Source of the DNA: Lentzea atacamensis
GTDB taxonomy: Bacteria; Actinomycetota; Actinomycetes; Mycobacteriales; Pseudonocardiaceae
Assembly: GCF_003269295.1 (NCBI RefSeq)
Contig: NZ_QLTT01000014.1
Coordinates: forward strand, 1 to 64,000
Length of the DNA stretch: 64,000 nt
Direction of reading: 5' to 3'
In this document: positions 15,674 through 24,885 of the stretch, in pieces
Layout of the letters: each line of letters opens with the position of its first letter
Numbering within the stretch: the first letter of the stretch is position 1
Notes under the pieces: generated by a model
What the model saw: only the letters and a program-made list of their open reading frames with translations
Told to the model about the DNA's origin: nothing
The model's database searches: none
Position numbers and translations under genes: made by a program

Positions 15674-16614
15674 TCAAGGCGCGGGGTACAGGTCGGCCAG
15701 GGTGAGGTCGGAGCGGAGCCGGTGAACGGTCGGCCGGAGCCGGTTGGTGAACGCGTGTACGGACCCTTCGACCTCGACCTCGACGACCAAGGTCGGGTGG
15801 ACGGGCTTGTATTCGGTCTCGCCGCGGCCGAACTGGCCGGTGGACACGCGAACAGGCGGTTCACCGGTCAGGGCGAGATGTGGTCCGGCTTGGGCTCGCA
15901 GAGCGGGTGACAGCGGCTGGGACAGCCCGATGCGGCGCAGTTCGCCGGTGGCGTCGGGGCGGGCGAGCAGGAGTTCGACGGGCGTGCTGGGGCTGCCGGT
16001 GGCGCCGATGACGACCGCATCGACGACGACGGTGTGCCGGACCTTGATCCAATCCCCGTTGCGGCCGACGCGGTAAGGCTGGTCGAGGCGTTTGATCAGA
16101 CAGCCTTCGATGCCCACGGCGGAGACCTCAGGCTGCATCCAGGCAAGGCCTGATCCCGGTCGGTGGTGTACGGGATGAGTTGCAGCGGCGGACGCGCGTC
16201 GGCCATCACCGCTTCGAGCCGGGCGCGTCGGTCCTGGCAGGTCTCCGGGCGAAGGTCGTGGTCGCCGGCAGCGAGCAGGTCGAAGGCGACGAAGTAGATG
16301 GTGATGCCCGCGGCGACGCGGCCACGGGGCGTGCTGGTCAGGGCACCGAAGTCCAGGCGACCGTCGCGCAAGGCGACGATCTCGCCGTCGAGCACCACGT
16401 CCCCGAGCGCGCGTCCGGCGGTGATCAGCTCAGGGAACCGGGCAGCGAGGTTGGTTCCACGCCGGGACTGCAGCACGCCGTCGCCGCTGAACAGCAGGCC
16501 GCGCCAGCCGTCGTACTTCGGTTCGTAGCGCACCGGACGCCGGGCATCCGCCCGCGGCAGGTTCTTCTGCGCGCGGGCCGCCACCAGCTCCACCGGAGCA
16601 TGCAAGACGGCCAT
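15674..16614 (-). pseudogene. ATP-dependent DNA ligase (LigC-like), frameshifted
   Basis: Two overlapping frames together make a ~310-residue single-subunit ATP-dependent ligase of the mycobacterial/Streptomyces LigC type. The first part (from ATG 16614) has the adenylation motif YEPKYDGWRGL with the nucleophilic Lys, then the SRRG and LDGEIVAL motifs; it ends wrongly at 16096 after TTDRDQALPG. The second part continues from PEVSAVGIEGCLIKRLDQPYR (motif IV/V region) through DWIKVRHT (motif V) into the OB domain, ending at 15674. The switch is near 16138-16148 (aggcaaggcc); a change of one or two bases restores one frame. Such ligases act in repair and non-homologous end joining. As written the gene cannot make a whole enzyme. 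Confidence 0.8.
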
Positions 16615-17024
16615 CGACGCCGTCCACTACCCGGACGCGCGGCGATGATGAGGTTGTGCAGACATTCGGCCTCCGTCCTCGGTGGGGGCGCGGGACGCCT
16701 GTGTACCGGATCCGGCACACCTCGAACGCTAGGCCGAACAGGTGAGCACTTCAATATTTTGCCAGGTAAACCCCCCTATGAGTCCTTCATGGACTGTGAC
16801 GGTGCAATCGCTTGGTGTTACGCCCGGCTCGGCGTGCCGACCACTGAGGCCTTCGCTCGTTCAAGAGCGACCTGGGACGCCACCGGGTGGCAGGCGGCGC
16901 CGGACGCCCGTAGTCGCGGTCGAGTTGACTTGCTAGGCCATTCAGTCGCACACTTCGCACGCGTGTTCGAGCTGACTTCCCCTCAGCGTCTCTGGTCGAG
17001 GCTGGGCGGGAAGGGGAAAGCCAG
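16615..17024 (+). other. Intergenic region before dnaE2, no confident gene
   Basis: About 410 bp between the ligase remnant and dnaE2. A short frame (HFNILPGKPPYESFMDCDGA...) can be read but has no start, family or coding bias that convinces. A loose match to an SOS-like half-site pair (TCGAAC at 16722-16727, then GGCCGA at 16732-16737) is too weak to call. GGGAAGGGGAAAG just before GTG 17025 is the dnaE2 ribosome binding site. Confidence 0.4.
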
Positions 17025-20000
17025 GTGTCGTTCAACGCGCCGTACTCCAGCTGGGCGCAGTTGGCTGGCCAGCTCGCCTCGTCGCCATCGAGCGCGGAAG
17101 CTGGCCGCACGGCACCGGCCCGCCGCACCGAGGATCGACCTCCAGGCACCGATCCGCACACCCCGGCCGCGGACCGCGACTCCGCGGTGCCGTACGTCGA
17201 GCTGCACACGCACTCGAACTTCTCTTTCCTGGACGGCTCGAGTCATCCCGAGGAGCTCGCCGAGGAGGCCGCGCGCCGAGGCCTGTCCGGGATCGCGCTC
17301 ACCGACCACGACGGTATGTACGGCGTGGTCCGGCTCTCCACGGCCGCGCGCGACGCGGGCGTCGGCACGGCGTTCGGCGCCGAGCTCAGCCTGGGATTGA
17401 CCGGGCCGCAGAACGGAGTCGCCGATCCCGAGGGCACTCACCTGCTCGCGGTCGCGCGCGGGCCGGAGGGCTACGCGGCGCTGTGCCGGGTGATCAGCTC
17501 GGCGAACCTGCACGAGGCAGCAGAGAAGGGCCGCCCGGTCTACAACGGGGACGAGCTCGTCGACGAGCTGCGCGGCCGCGTGCTGGTGCTGACAGGCGGG
17601 TGCCGCAAAAGCGCGGTCCGCCAGGCCCTCGCCAGCGAGGGCGGTGAGGCGGCGCGGGCGGAGGCCGCGCTCAAGGAGTTGCTGCGGCTGATCGACCGCT
17701 ACGGCCGTGACCACGTGGCGGTCGAGCTCGTCGACCACGGCTACCCCGGCGACAGCGCCCGCAACGACCTGCTCACGAGGCTTGCCCACGCGGCGAAGGT
17801 GCCGATCGTGGCGACCGGCGCGGTGCACTACGCGACGCCGGCTCGCGGGCGGCTCGCCGCGGCGATGGCCGCTGTGCGCGCGCACCGGTCGCTCGACGAG
17901 ATGGCGGGTTGGCTGCCGCCCGCGCCGGCCGCGTTCATCAGGTCCGGGCAGGAGATGGCGCACCGGTTCCGCCGCTACCCCGGTGCCGTCGCCAACGCCG
18001 CGGCGCTGGGCGGTGAGTGCCTGTTCGACCTGCAGGTCATCGCGCCGAAGCTGCCGCCGTTCCCGGTGCCGGACGGGCACACCGAGGACTCCTGGCTGCG
18101 AGTGCTGACCGAGCGCGGCGCGCACCACCGCTACGGCACCCGCCAGGACTCGCCGACGTCGTGGGCGCAGATCGACCGGGAGCTCGAGGTGATCGCCCAG
18201 CTCGGGTTCCCCGGCTACTTCCTCGCCGTGCACGACATCGTGAACTTCTGCAAGAACAACAACATCCTGTGCCAGGGCCGCGGCAGCGCCGCGAACTCTG
18301 CGGTCTGCTACGCGCTCGGCATCACCGCCGTCGACCCGGTCCGCTGGGACCTGCTCTTCGAGCGGTTCCTGCACCCCGACCGCGACGGCCCGCCCGACAT
18401 CGACGTCGACATCGAGTCCGACCGCCGCGAGGAGGTGATCCAGTACGTCTACGGCAAGCACGGCCGCCGCCACGCCGCCCAGGTCTGCAACGTCATCACC
18501 TACCGGCCGAAATCCGCAGTGCGGGACATGGCCCGCGCGCTCGGCTACTCGACCGGCCAGCAGGACGCGTGGAGCAAACAGATCGACGCCTGGACCCCGC
18601 TCGACCAGCAGCGCACCGACCAGCAGGCGATCCCCGAACCCGTGCGCGAGCTCGCCGGCGAGATCGACGGGTTCCCCCGGCACCTGGGCATCCACTCCGG
18701 CGGCATGGTCATCTGCGACCGGCCCGTCAGCGAGGTCGTCCCGATCGAGCAAGCCCGCATGGACAACCGCACCGTGCTGCAGTGGGACAAGGACGACTGC
18801 GCCACCACCGGCCTGGTGAAGTTCGACCTGCTCGGCCTCGGCATGCTCTCCGCCATCCACTACGCGGTCGACCTCGTCGCCGAGTACGAGCACCAGCACG
18901 TCGACATCGCGCACCTCGACCTCGGCGACCAGGCCGTCTACGACATGTTGTGCGAGGCGGATACCGTCGGCGTTTTCCAAGTCGAGTCCCGCGCGCAGAT
19001 GTCCACGCTCCCCCGGCTCAAACCCCGCAATTTCTGGGACCTCGCGATCGAGGTCGGGCTAATCAGGCCGGGCCCGATCCAGGGCGGCAGCGTCCACCCG
19101 TTCATTCAGCGCCGCAACGGCAAGCCCTGGCGCCACGACCACCCGCTGCTCGCCCGCGCCCTGGACCGCACGCTCGGCGTCCCGCTCTTCCAGGAGCAGA
19201 TCATGCAGATCGCCGTCGACGTCGCCGGGTTCACGCCGGGCGAGGCCGACGAGCTGCGCCGCGCGATGGGCTCCAAGCGCTCGGCGGCGAAGATGGAACG
19301 CCTGCGGAACCGCTTCTACTCCGGCATGGCCACCAACGGCATCACCGGCGCGCTCGCGGACTCGATCTTCACGAAGGTGGCCGCGTTCTCGACCTACGGG
19401 TTCCCGATGAGCCACGCCTTGTCCTTCGCGCACTTGGTGTTCGTGTCCGCGTACTTCAAGCGCTACCACCCGGCCGCGTTCTGCGCCGCGCTGCTGCGCG
19501 CCCAGCCGATGGGCTTCTACTCCCCGCAGACCCTCGTCGCCGACGCCCGCCGCCACGGCGTCCGCACCCGCCGCGCCGACGTCACTACCAGCCTGGCGCA
19601 CTCCACCCTAGAGCCCGACCCCGCCAGCACGGGCGGGTTCGCCGTGCGCCTCGGCCTCGACGTCGTCCGCACCATCACCACCGACACCGCCCAGCGCATC
19701 GTCGACACCCGCACCAACAACGGCCCGTTCGCCGATCTCGCCGACCTGGCCCGCCGCGCCGAACTCGCCACCGACCAACTCGAAGCCCTCGCCACCGCTG
19801 GGGCGCTCACCACGTTCGGATCGTCGCGCCGTGACACCTTGTGGTCGGCCGGCGCCGCGGCCCGCGACCGCGCGCACCTGCTGCCCGGCACCAGCATGAC
19901 CAGCCCCCCACCCACACTGCCCGGCATGAGCACGTGGGAGCTCACCGTCGCGGACCTGTGGGCCACCCGGATCACTCCCGACGGACATCCCATCGAACTG

Positions 20001-20342
20001 ATGCGCGCCTACCTGCGCGAACGCGGTGTCCTGGCCGCGGCCGCGATCCGCACCATCGAGCATGGCACTCGCGTGTTCGTCGGCGGCGCCGTCACCCACC
20101 GACAACGCCCGCCCAGCGCCGGCGGCATCACCTTCCTCAACCTCGAAGACGAGACCGGCATGGTCAACGTCGTGGTGCGCCAAGGGGTTTGGGATCAGTA
20201 CGCGATCATCGCGAAGACCAGCAGCGCGCTCATCGTGCGCGGCATCGTCGAACGCTCCGACGGCGCGATCAACCTGGTCGCAGACAAGCTGCAACAGCTC
20301 GACCTGAAAGAAGTGGATCTTCGCTCTCGGGACTACCGATGA
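17025..20342 (+). CDS. dnaE2: Error-prone DNA polymerase DnaE2
   Basis: A 1105-residue C-family polymerase of the mutagenic DnaE2 type. The PHP domain opens near residue 57 with YVELHTHSNFSFLDGSSHPE. The polymerase core shows LGFPGYFLAVHDIVNFCKNN, CQGRGSAANSAVCYALGIT and the catalytic-Asp loop GPPDIDVDIESDRREEVIQY (about residues 455-475), followed by the fingers and RPGPIQGG. The C-terminus has helix-hairpin-helix DNA binding and an OB-fold (GITFLNLEDETGMVNVVV near residue 1045). Length fits the family. It normally works with ImuA and ImuB in damage-induced mutagenesis, but neither gene is present here. The start is GTG 17025, with AAGGGGAA upstream; no convincing SOS box was found. Cytoplasmic, replication/repair role. 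Confidence 0.95.
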   Translation: MSFNAPYSSWAQLAGQLASSPSSAEAGRTAPARRTEDRPPGTDPHTPAADRDSAVPYVELHTHSNFSFLDGSSHPEELAEEAARRGLSGIALTDHDGMYGVVRLSTAARDAGVGTAFGAELSLGLTGPQNGVADPEGTHLLAVARGPEGYAALCRVISSANLHEAAEKGRPVYNGDELVDELRGRVLVLTGGCRKSAVRQALASEGGEAARAEAALKELLRLIDRYGRDHVAVELVDHGYPGDSARNDLLTRLAHAAKVPIVATGAVHYATPARGRLAAAMAAVRAHRSLDEMAGWLPPAPAAFIRSGQEMAHRFRRYPGAVANAAALGGECLFDLQVIAPKLPPFPVPDGHTEDSWLRVLTERGAHHRYGTRQDSPTSWAQIDRELEVIAQLGFPGYFLAVHDIVNFCKNNNILCQGRGSAANSAVCYALGITAVDPVRWDLLFERFLHPDRDGPPDIDVDIESDRREEVIQYVYGKHGRRHAAQVCNVITYRPKSAVRDMARALGYSTGQQDAWSKQIDAWTPLDQQRTDQQAIPEPVRELAGEIDGFPRHLGIHSGGMVICDRPVSEVVPIEQARMDNRTVLQWDKDDCATTGLVKFDLLGLGMLSAIHYAVDLVAEYEHQHVDIAHLDLGDQAVYDMLCEADTVGVFQVESRAQMSTLPRLKPRNFWDLAIEVGLIRPGPIQGGSVHPFIQRRNGKPWRHDHPLLARALDRTLGVPLFQEQIMQIAVDVAGFTPGEADELRRAMGSKRSAAKMERLRNRFYSGMATNGITGALADSIFTKVAAFSTYGFPMSHALSFAHLVFVSAYFKRYHPAAFCAALLRAQPMGFYSPQTLVADARRHGVRTRRADVTTSLAHSTLEPDPASTGGFAVRLGLDVVRTITTDTAQRIVDTRTNNGPFADLADLARRAELATDQLEALATAGALTTFGSSRRDTLWSAGAAARDRAHLLPGTSMTSPPPTLPGMSTWELTVADLWATRITPDGHPIELMRAYLRERGVLAAAAIRTIEHGTRVFVGGAVTHRQRPPSAGGITFLNLEDETGMVNVVVRQGVWDQYAIIAKTSSALIVRGIVERSDGAINLVADKLQQLDLKEVDLRSRDYR

Positions 20343-20400
20343 CTCGAGCTGCTGTAGCGTCTCAAATTCGATGACACTTTCCCAATGATCTTGGCACCGA

Positions 20401-20423
20401 GATGTCACTACTGTAGTGACATC
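20401..20423. terminator. Hairpin between convergent genes
   Basis: A perfect 23-bp palindrome GATGTCACTAC-T-GTAGTGACATC lies between dnaE2 (rightward) and the glycosyltransferase (leftward). The location suggests a bidirectional terminator, although there is no T-run and the very short loop also fits a protein-binding operator. Confidence 0.5.
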
Positions 20424-20530
20424 GAGAATGGGATTGATCATTCCTTCACGTGTCGCTGGGCCGAGTCCGTCTTCCGGTGACGACTGATCGGGGGCTTGGT
20501 GGCATCGCCATGAGTGCGGCGGACTCTGCA

Positions 20531-21610
20531 TCAGCCGCGAGGAGGAGAAGCGAGAACGCGACCGAATGCGTGCTCCCAGACGGGCAGCACCTGCGTGTAG
20601 TCGCTAGCGCCAGCGAGCTCCCTCGCCGCCTGCGCCATCTGTATCAGCCGGGCCGGCTCCGCTCGCAACGCGGTGATTTTCTCCACGAAGGTCTGGGCCA
20701 CGTCGGCGTCTGCCGGGTCTCCCTCGATCAGGCAGCCTGTGACGCCGTCGATGACTCGGTCCGGTAGCGCCCCGGTCGGCGAGCAGACGATCACTGCGCC
20801 GGCAGCAGCGGCCTCCATGGCCGCGATGCAGCAGGTTTCTGGGGATGTCGTTGGGTACAGGTAGAACTGTGCCGTCAGCTGGAGCTTGATGAGATCGGGT
20901 TTTGCTACGCGGCCCAGATAGTGCACGCCGATGGGTGCCATCGCTTTTGCGCGGTCGTACAGCGCGCCTGCCCGGAGCAGGTCTTCCTCGGGTGTGATGC
21001 CGCGCAGCAGGTGACTTGACGCGACGAACAGCTCGGAGTCCGGATGCGCATCGTGGATGGCGGGCCACATGTCCAACAGCTGTTCCAGGCCACGTTTCGG
21101 GTTGGCGGCGTACAGAAACCGGCCTTCGACCTTAGGCTGCGGGTCGGCGTAGTCCGCTGTGTCGAGACCGTCTGGTGTGACAACCCATTCGGCATCGTGT
21201 GGGTAGCCGTGTTCGGTGACATAGAGGTTGCGGTGAAAGTCGGAGACGGCGATGACAAGGTTGATGTCGCCCGCGCGGACCTCACCGATGAGACTGTCGT
21301 TGGGTTTCCTCAGTCCCAGTTTCACCGCTCGGACCGGCGAGTTGAACCGGCCCGGTTCCATCCTCTTGGTCCGCACCCAGAAAATGATCACGTCGCGGTA
21401 GTGGTCCTTGCCCAGTTCCGTGAGGGGCAGCCACCGGACGCCGCGATCGTCCACGCGGGGGCAGTCGGCGTATACCCGCACCTCGTGACCTCGCGAAGCA
21501 AGGCCGCGAGCGAGCACGACCATGCTCGTCTCGTTGCCGCCCAAGCCTTTCGTGGCCAGGTCGGACGGCTGTACGGGGAAATATCCTGGGTGCACGAGGT
21601 CGATCTTCAT
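20531..21610 (-). CDS. GT4-type glycosyltransferase
   Basis: A 359-residue GT-B glycosyltransferase. Start ATG 21610 (MKIDLVHPGYFPVQPSDLAT) has GAGGAG just upstream. The N-terminal Rossmann domain begins with a Gly-rich loop (KGLGGNETSMVVLARGLASRGHEVRVYAD) typical of nucleotide-sugar GT4 enzymes; the C-terminal domain has GRFLYAANPKRGLEQLLDMW and the SPETCCIAAMEAAAAGAVIVCSP segment, equivalent to the E-x7-E donor-binding motif. It is the third gene of a leftward unit (regulator, kinase, glycosyltransferase) divergent from the deazaguanine operon and likely adds a sugar to that locus' product. Acceptor and donor cannot be read from sequence. Confidence 0.85.
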   Translation of the reverse strand: MKIDLVHPGYFPVQPSDLATKGLGGNETSMVVLARGLASRGHEVRVYADCPRVDDRGVRWLPLTELGKDHYRDVIIFWVRTKRMEPGRFNSPVRAVKLGLRKPNDSLIGEVRAGDINLVIAVSDFHRNLYVTEHGYPHDAEWVVTPDGLDTADYADPQPKVEGRFLYAANPKRGLEQLLDMWPAIHDAHPDSELFVASSHLLRGITPEEDLLRAGALYDRAKAMAPIGVHYLGRVAKPDLIKLQLTAQFYLYPTTSPETCCIAAMEAAAAGAVIVCSPTGALPDRVIDGVTGCLIEGDPADADVAQTFVEKITALRAEPARLIQMAQAARELAGASDYTQVLPVWEHAFGRVLASPPRG

Positions 21611-21740
21611 GAGGCTCCTCGGCTGGACCGTCGAACGCGAGATCCCGCAGGCGCTGAGCGTGATGTCGAGCGGAAACGCCCTCTGCCACGGCGGAAGGAC
21701 AGGGACGAGGGAGTGAGGCGGCGGCCAGGAGCCCGGTTCC

Positions 21741-22580
21741 TCACGCAGAACCCACCGTGGTCTGGATGTTCGGTTCTGGCGTTCTCTGGGACGCGATCCA
21801 GTGTCCCGAGCCGGGATCGCTGCCTGCGTCAAAGATCAGCATTGCGGGGTGGCAGTGGGGTAGGTCGACCCTGATCACCGTGTCGTGGGCGGGTTCGGCG
21901 CCGCGGAAGGCGAGTTGGGCAGCCGCTCGGGCGTGGTCGAAAGGCGTGGGTGCGATGAGGGCGAGCACGGCGGGGTGCCTGCGAACGTCGTCTGCGGGAA
22001 GTCGGACGTGCTGGCCGGCTTGATCGGTTACCAGCACCCATCGGTCCTGGGCTGCGGGATCCGGTAGTTCGTGGCGGAACTGTACGGTCGGCAGCGTCTC
22101 CGCGTCGACGACGTGGACCGCGTGAAAGCCTTCGTCGGCGACGGTGGTGAGCGTGTCGGCCATGCGCGCGGCGTTGGTCTGCAGGACGTCGTCTCCGATG
22201 ATCCTCAGCCGGGCCGTGGTTCGGGCCTGGCAGCGTTGCAGCGGGAGGTCGAGCAGCACGGCGACGGCCGGCACGTTGTGCGTTCTGGCGAGGTCGAGCA
22301 GTTCGCTCCTGTCCTGTCGACGCAGGTTGGTCGCGTCGATCACGGTGGTGACGGCGTTGTCCAGCCGTGCCCGCGCCATGTCGAGCAGGAGGTCACGAGC
22401 GCGGCGGCTGTTGGTTCGGCTGGCGGGGTCGTTGCACAGGCGGGTGCGGAACTCGTCGCTGGACAGGATCTCGGCGGGGGCGAAGTGGCGGCGGGCCAAG
22501 GTGCTTTTGCCGCTGCCCTGCACGCCGATCAGCACCACGAGGGCAGGGGTCGGCAGGTCGATCACGGTCGTGTTGGTCAT
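21741..22580 (-). CDS. Pnkp-type polynucleotide/nucleoside kinase
   Basis: A 279-residue P-loop kinase. The first 165 residues match the kinase module of bacterial Pnkp and related enzymes: Walker A GVQGSGKSTLARRHF, the acceptor segment ILSSDEFRTRLCNDP, the strand TTVIDATNLRRQDR and the lid RCQARTTARLRI. The C-terminal ~110 residues (DRWVLVTDQAGQHVRLPADD...) are a separate beta-rich part of unknown role; the phosphatase and ligase domains of full Pnkp are absent. It lies 9 bp after the XRE regulator and 130 bp before the glycosyltransferase. The likely reaction is 5'-hydroxyl phosphorylation of a nucleoside or small polynucleotide. Confidence 0.75.
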   Translation of the reverse strand: MTNTTVIDLPTPALVVLIGVQGSGKSTLARRHFAPAEILSSDEFRTRLCNDPASRTNSRRARDLLLDMARARLDNAVTTVIDATNLRRQDRSELLDLARTHNVPAVAVLLDLPLQRCQARTTARLRIIGDDVLQTNAARMADTLTTVADEGFHAVHVVDAETLPTVQFRHELPDPAAQDRWVLVTDQAGQHVRLPADDVRRHPAVLALIAPTPFDHARAAAQLAFRGAEPAHDTVIRVDLPHCHPAMLIFDAGSDPGSGHWIASQRTPEPNIQTTVGSA

Positions 22581-22589
22581 GCGGGAGTC

Positions 22590-23984
22590 CTAGGCGGCCA
22601 GTTCGGTGCGCACACGGTGTTCGAGGTGTCGTACTGCCGGTTCGTACTTCCAGCGGGCGAGGCGGAGGCGCACCTGGTCGAGGTATTCGCGCGTACGGGC
22701 TGATCGGATACAGGTCAGCGCGGTCACGACGTGGTGCGTGTGGTGCAGGGCTCGGTCGAGGTCGGGATTGCGGCCTTGCAGGTGGCAGGTGGCGATCACG
22801 GCTTCACGCAGGGCGTGGGAGCGGCCGAAGGCGTCGATGGGCGCGTTGGCGAGGCTGTTCCAGGTCAGGGCCTCGATCGGTTTTCCCAGGTCGCGGTGGA
22901 TCTCGACGGCGTCGGCGGCGAGTCGGTTGTGGTCGAAGAAGTCGATCCAGGCGGGGTCGTCGCCGGTGTGGTGTTCGGCGGTGTCCAGCAGCAGTTCGGA
23001 GCGGCTGAGCGCGGCGGCCGCGGCGCGGCTGTTGCCGGCACGGGCCCACACGCGAGCCTCGATGAGCTTGTGGAAGGCACGGACTCGCCGGGAGGCGTGG
23101 TGCTGGGTGCGGTGGTAGGCGGCGTCGACCATGTCGGCGGCGTCGGAGTGAAAGCCACGCAGCGATGCCTGCAAGGCCATGCAGGACACGACATAGCCGC
23201 CGAGCGGGAGGTCGCCGGCGGCGCGGGCCAGGCGCAGCGCTTGGATGTAGTGGCGCTGGGCCAGTGCCTGGTCCCCGTTGTCGAACGCGGTCCATCCGGC
23301 CAGGCGCGCCAGTTGCGCGGTTGCGGAGAACAACCTGCGGCCGGTGGCGTCGTCGTAGCTGCCGTGCAGCAGCGGTGCCGCGCGTTCTTTGAGGCATGCG
23401 GTGATCGCCGATGTTCGCCAGTGCCCGCCCCCGTAGCGGGAGTCCCAGCGGCGCGCGTCCTCGGCGGCGGCGACCAGCTCGTCGACGTCACTGTGCCCGA
23501 CCCTGCGGAACGCCTCGGGAGAGCAGGAGTTGGCGCGGGGGTCGGCTGGCAGTGTCAGCCAGCGCCGCAGCGGCACGATGTAGGCGCCGACGGCCATCGC
23601 GGAGCCGGTGAGGAAGGTGCGGCGGTCCACGCGACTCCACAGGCGAGTAGCGACCTGGACTGCCACGGGAAGTTCGCGCGGGAAGTCCAGGCCGATGGAC
23701 GATTCCGGGGAATCGTCGGCTTCCAGGCCGATCTCCCGCAAGGTCACCGGCCTGCCGAGCCGCTCTGCCAGGACCTGGGCGATGAGCGGCCGGATCTCCG
23801 GCTGGGGGTTGTGGCCGCGGGTAATCCAGTTCGCCCAGCTCGTGTGGGTGTAGCGGGTGTGCAGTCCCGCTGTGGTGGCCAGTTCGTTGAGCCGGTGGGC
23901 CAAGGAGGCTCGTGAGGCCTCTGTTGTGGCGACCACGCGTTCCAGGTCGGGGTTGGCGGGTTTCGACGGTTTCGTCGCGGACAT
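22590..23984 (-). CDS. XRE-type regulator with TPR-like domain
   Basis: A 464-residue regulator. The N-terminal ~90 residues form a lambda-type helix-turn-helix (RASLAHRLNELATTAGLHTR, YTHTSWANWITRGHNPQPE). After a linker with RRTFLTGSAMAVGA, which resembles the twin-Arg-like stretch common in this actinobacterial family and need not be exported, the rest is all-helical repeats (ARLAGWTAFDNGDQALAQRH, ALQASLRGFHSDAADMVDAA, RAAAAALSRSELLLDTAEHH) like TPRs. Start ATG 23984 has GAGGTGAGG. It is divergent from the QueD gene and probably controls both directions through the repeat at 24039-24059. Confidence 0.8.
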   Translation of the reverse strand: MSATKPSKPANPDLERVVATTEASRASLAHRLNELATTAGLHTRYTHTSWANWITRGHNPQPEIRPLIAQVLAERLGRPVTLREIGLEADDSPESSIGLDFPRELPVAVQVATRLWSRVDRRTFLTGSAMAVGAYIVPLRRWLTLPADPRANSCSPEAFRRVGHSDVDELVAAAEDARRWDSRYGGGHWRTSAITACLKERAAPLLHGSYDDATGRRLFSATAQLARLAGWTAFDNGDQALAQRHYIQALRLARAAGDLPLGGYVVSCMALQASLRGFHSDAADMVDAAYHRTQHHASRRVRAFHKLIEARVWARAGNSRAAAAALSRSELLLDTAEHHTGDDPAWIDFFDHNRLAADAVEIHRDLGKPIEALTWNSLANAPIDAFGRSHALREAVIATCHLQGRNPDLDRALHHTHHVVTALTCIRSARTREYLDQVRLRLARWKYEPAVRHLEHRVRTELAA

Positions 23985-24038
23985 GACCTCACCTCGTGAC
24001 CAGCGTGCACGATCACCCGGCAGCTGTGCACGTACCGA

Positions 24039-24059
24039 CACAGGTTGTCACCCCCTGTG
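24039..24059. promoter_or_regulatory. Inverted repeat CACAGG-N9-CCTGTG in divergent promoter
   Basis: The repeat sits between the XRE regulator (start 23984) and the QueD-like gene (start 24142) at CACAGG 24039-24044 and CCTGTG 24054-24059. A second motif, GTGCACG, occurs twice just left (about 24005 and 24026). These are reasonable operators for the XRE protein. Confidence 0.45.
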
Positions 24060-24141
24060 ATCCGTGAGCCCCCTCGTGAGCCCTCCCCAGCCGTGCCGCG
24101 GCCCGCTTTCATGAGATTCGGAACCGAACCTGGAGGTGGGG

Positions 24142-24885
24142 GTGGCACAGCACGACGCCCAGCGAGGCGGATACCGCATCGGCGACCGCGGGTTCGCCTT
24201 CGCCGCAGCGCATCGCGCGCCGTGCGGCCCGTCAGCGGGCCAGGTGCACGGGCATACGTTCACCGTCGAGGTCGAGCTGGTCGCGCCGATGCTGCAGGCA
24301 CCGGGGTTCGTGGTGGACTTCGCGGAGCTGGCCCCGGTCGGCGAGTACCTGCGCAGCACGCTGGACCACCGCGACCTGGACGAGGTCCTGCCGTCGGTGG
24401 GCAACACCGATGGCATCGCCGACCATCTGTCTGGCTGGATCGGCGCGCACATGCCCGGACCGGTGGCTGCCTCGTTGGACGCCGTGCGCGTGGTCACCGG
24501 CGATCCGGCTGTGCTCGACGCCGGGGTGGCGCATCGGGTGCGGTTCGAGGCCGCGCACAGGCTCCACGGGCTTCCCGACGGGCACAAGTGCGCGCGCCTG
24601 CACGGCCACTCCTACATGGTCGATCTGCGGCTGCACCCGGACACCGGGACGGTCGTGCGGCAGCGCCTGAGCGCGCTGGTGGCGGAGTTCATCGGCGAAC
24701 GTTGGGACTACCAGCTGCTCAACGACGTCGTCCCGGTCGCACCCACGTCCGAGCTGCTGGCACGCGAGCTGCACGAGCAGCTCGCGGTCCTCGCCGGCCA
24801 GGGCGATGCCGCTGCGCTCGCCGGGGTCCGGGTGTGGGAGTCGCCGCGCCGGTGGGCCGAGTACACCCCTGGCGCGGTGCGATGA
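24142..24885 (+). CDS. queD: Fused two-domain QueD-like 6-carboxytetrahydropterin synthase
   Basis: A 247-residue protein made of two PTPS/QueD domains; single QueD enzymes are about 120-140 residues. Domain 1 (about 10-105) has the zinc His pattern FAAAHRAP and HGHTF and the Asp-His pair in TLDHRDLDE, but no Cys at the catalytic position before HGH. Domain 2 (about 130-247) has FEAAHRL, the catalytic Cys in KCARLHGHSY and the C-terminal Glu in VWESPRRWAEY, but WDY where LDH is expected. The two halves thus hold complementary parts of one active site. GTG 24142 is preferred to GTG 24136 because GGAGG is then correctly placed. The reaction is 7,8-dihydroneopterin triphosphate to 6-carboxytetrahydropterin in preQ0 synthesis. 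First gene of the 15-gene operon. Confidence 0.85.
   Translation: MAQHDAQRGGYRIGDRGFAFAAAHRAPCGPSAGQVHGHTFTVEVELVAPMLQAPGFVVDFAELAPVGEYLRSTLDHRDLDEVLPSVGNTDGIADHLSGWIGAHMPGPVAASLDAVRVVTGDPAVLDAGVAHRVRFEAAHRLHGLPDGHKCARLHGHSYMVDLRLHPDTGTVVRQRLSALVAEFIGERWDYQLLNDVVPVAPTSELLARELHEQLAVLAGQGDAAALAGVRVWESPRRWAEYTPGAVR

Noticed and set aside
16722-16737. SOS-like box before dnaE2
   Set aside because: Only the first half-site TCGAAC is perfect; the second (GGCCGA) matches four of six bases and lies about 290 bp upstream.
16983-18980. A 665-codon leftward open frame antisense to dnaE2
   Set aside because: It is a GC-rich shadow of dnaE2 with no family signature; the rightward polymerase has complete motifs.
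19608-20531. Leftward frame at the dnaE2 3' end extending into the intergenic region
   Set aside because: Antisense shadow ending in the convergent terminator; no start site or family.
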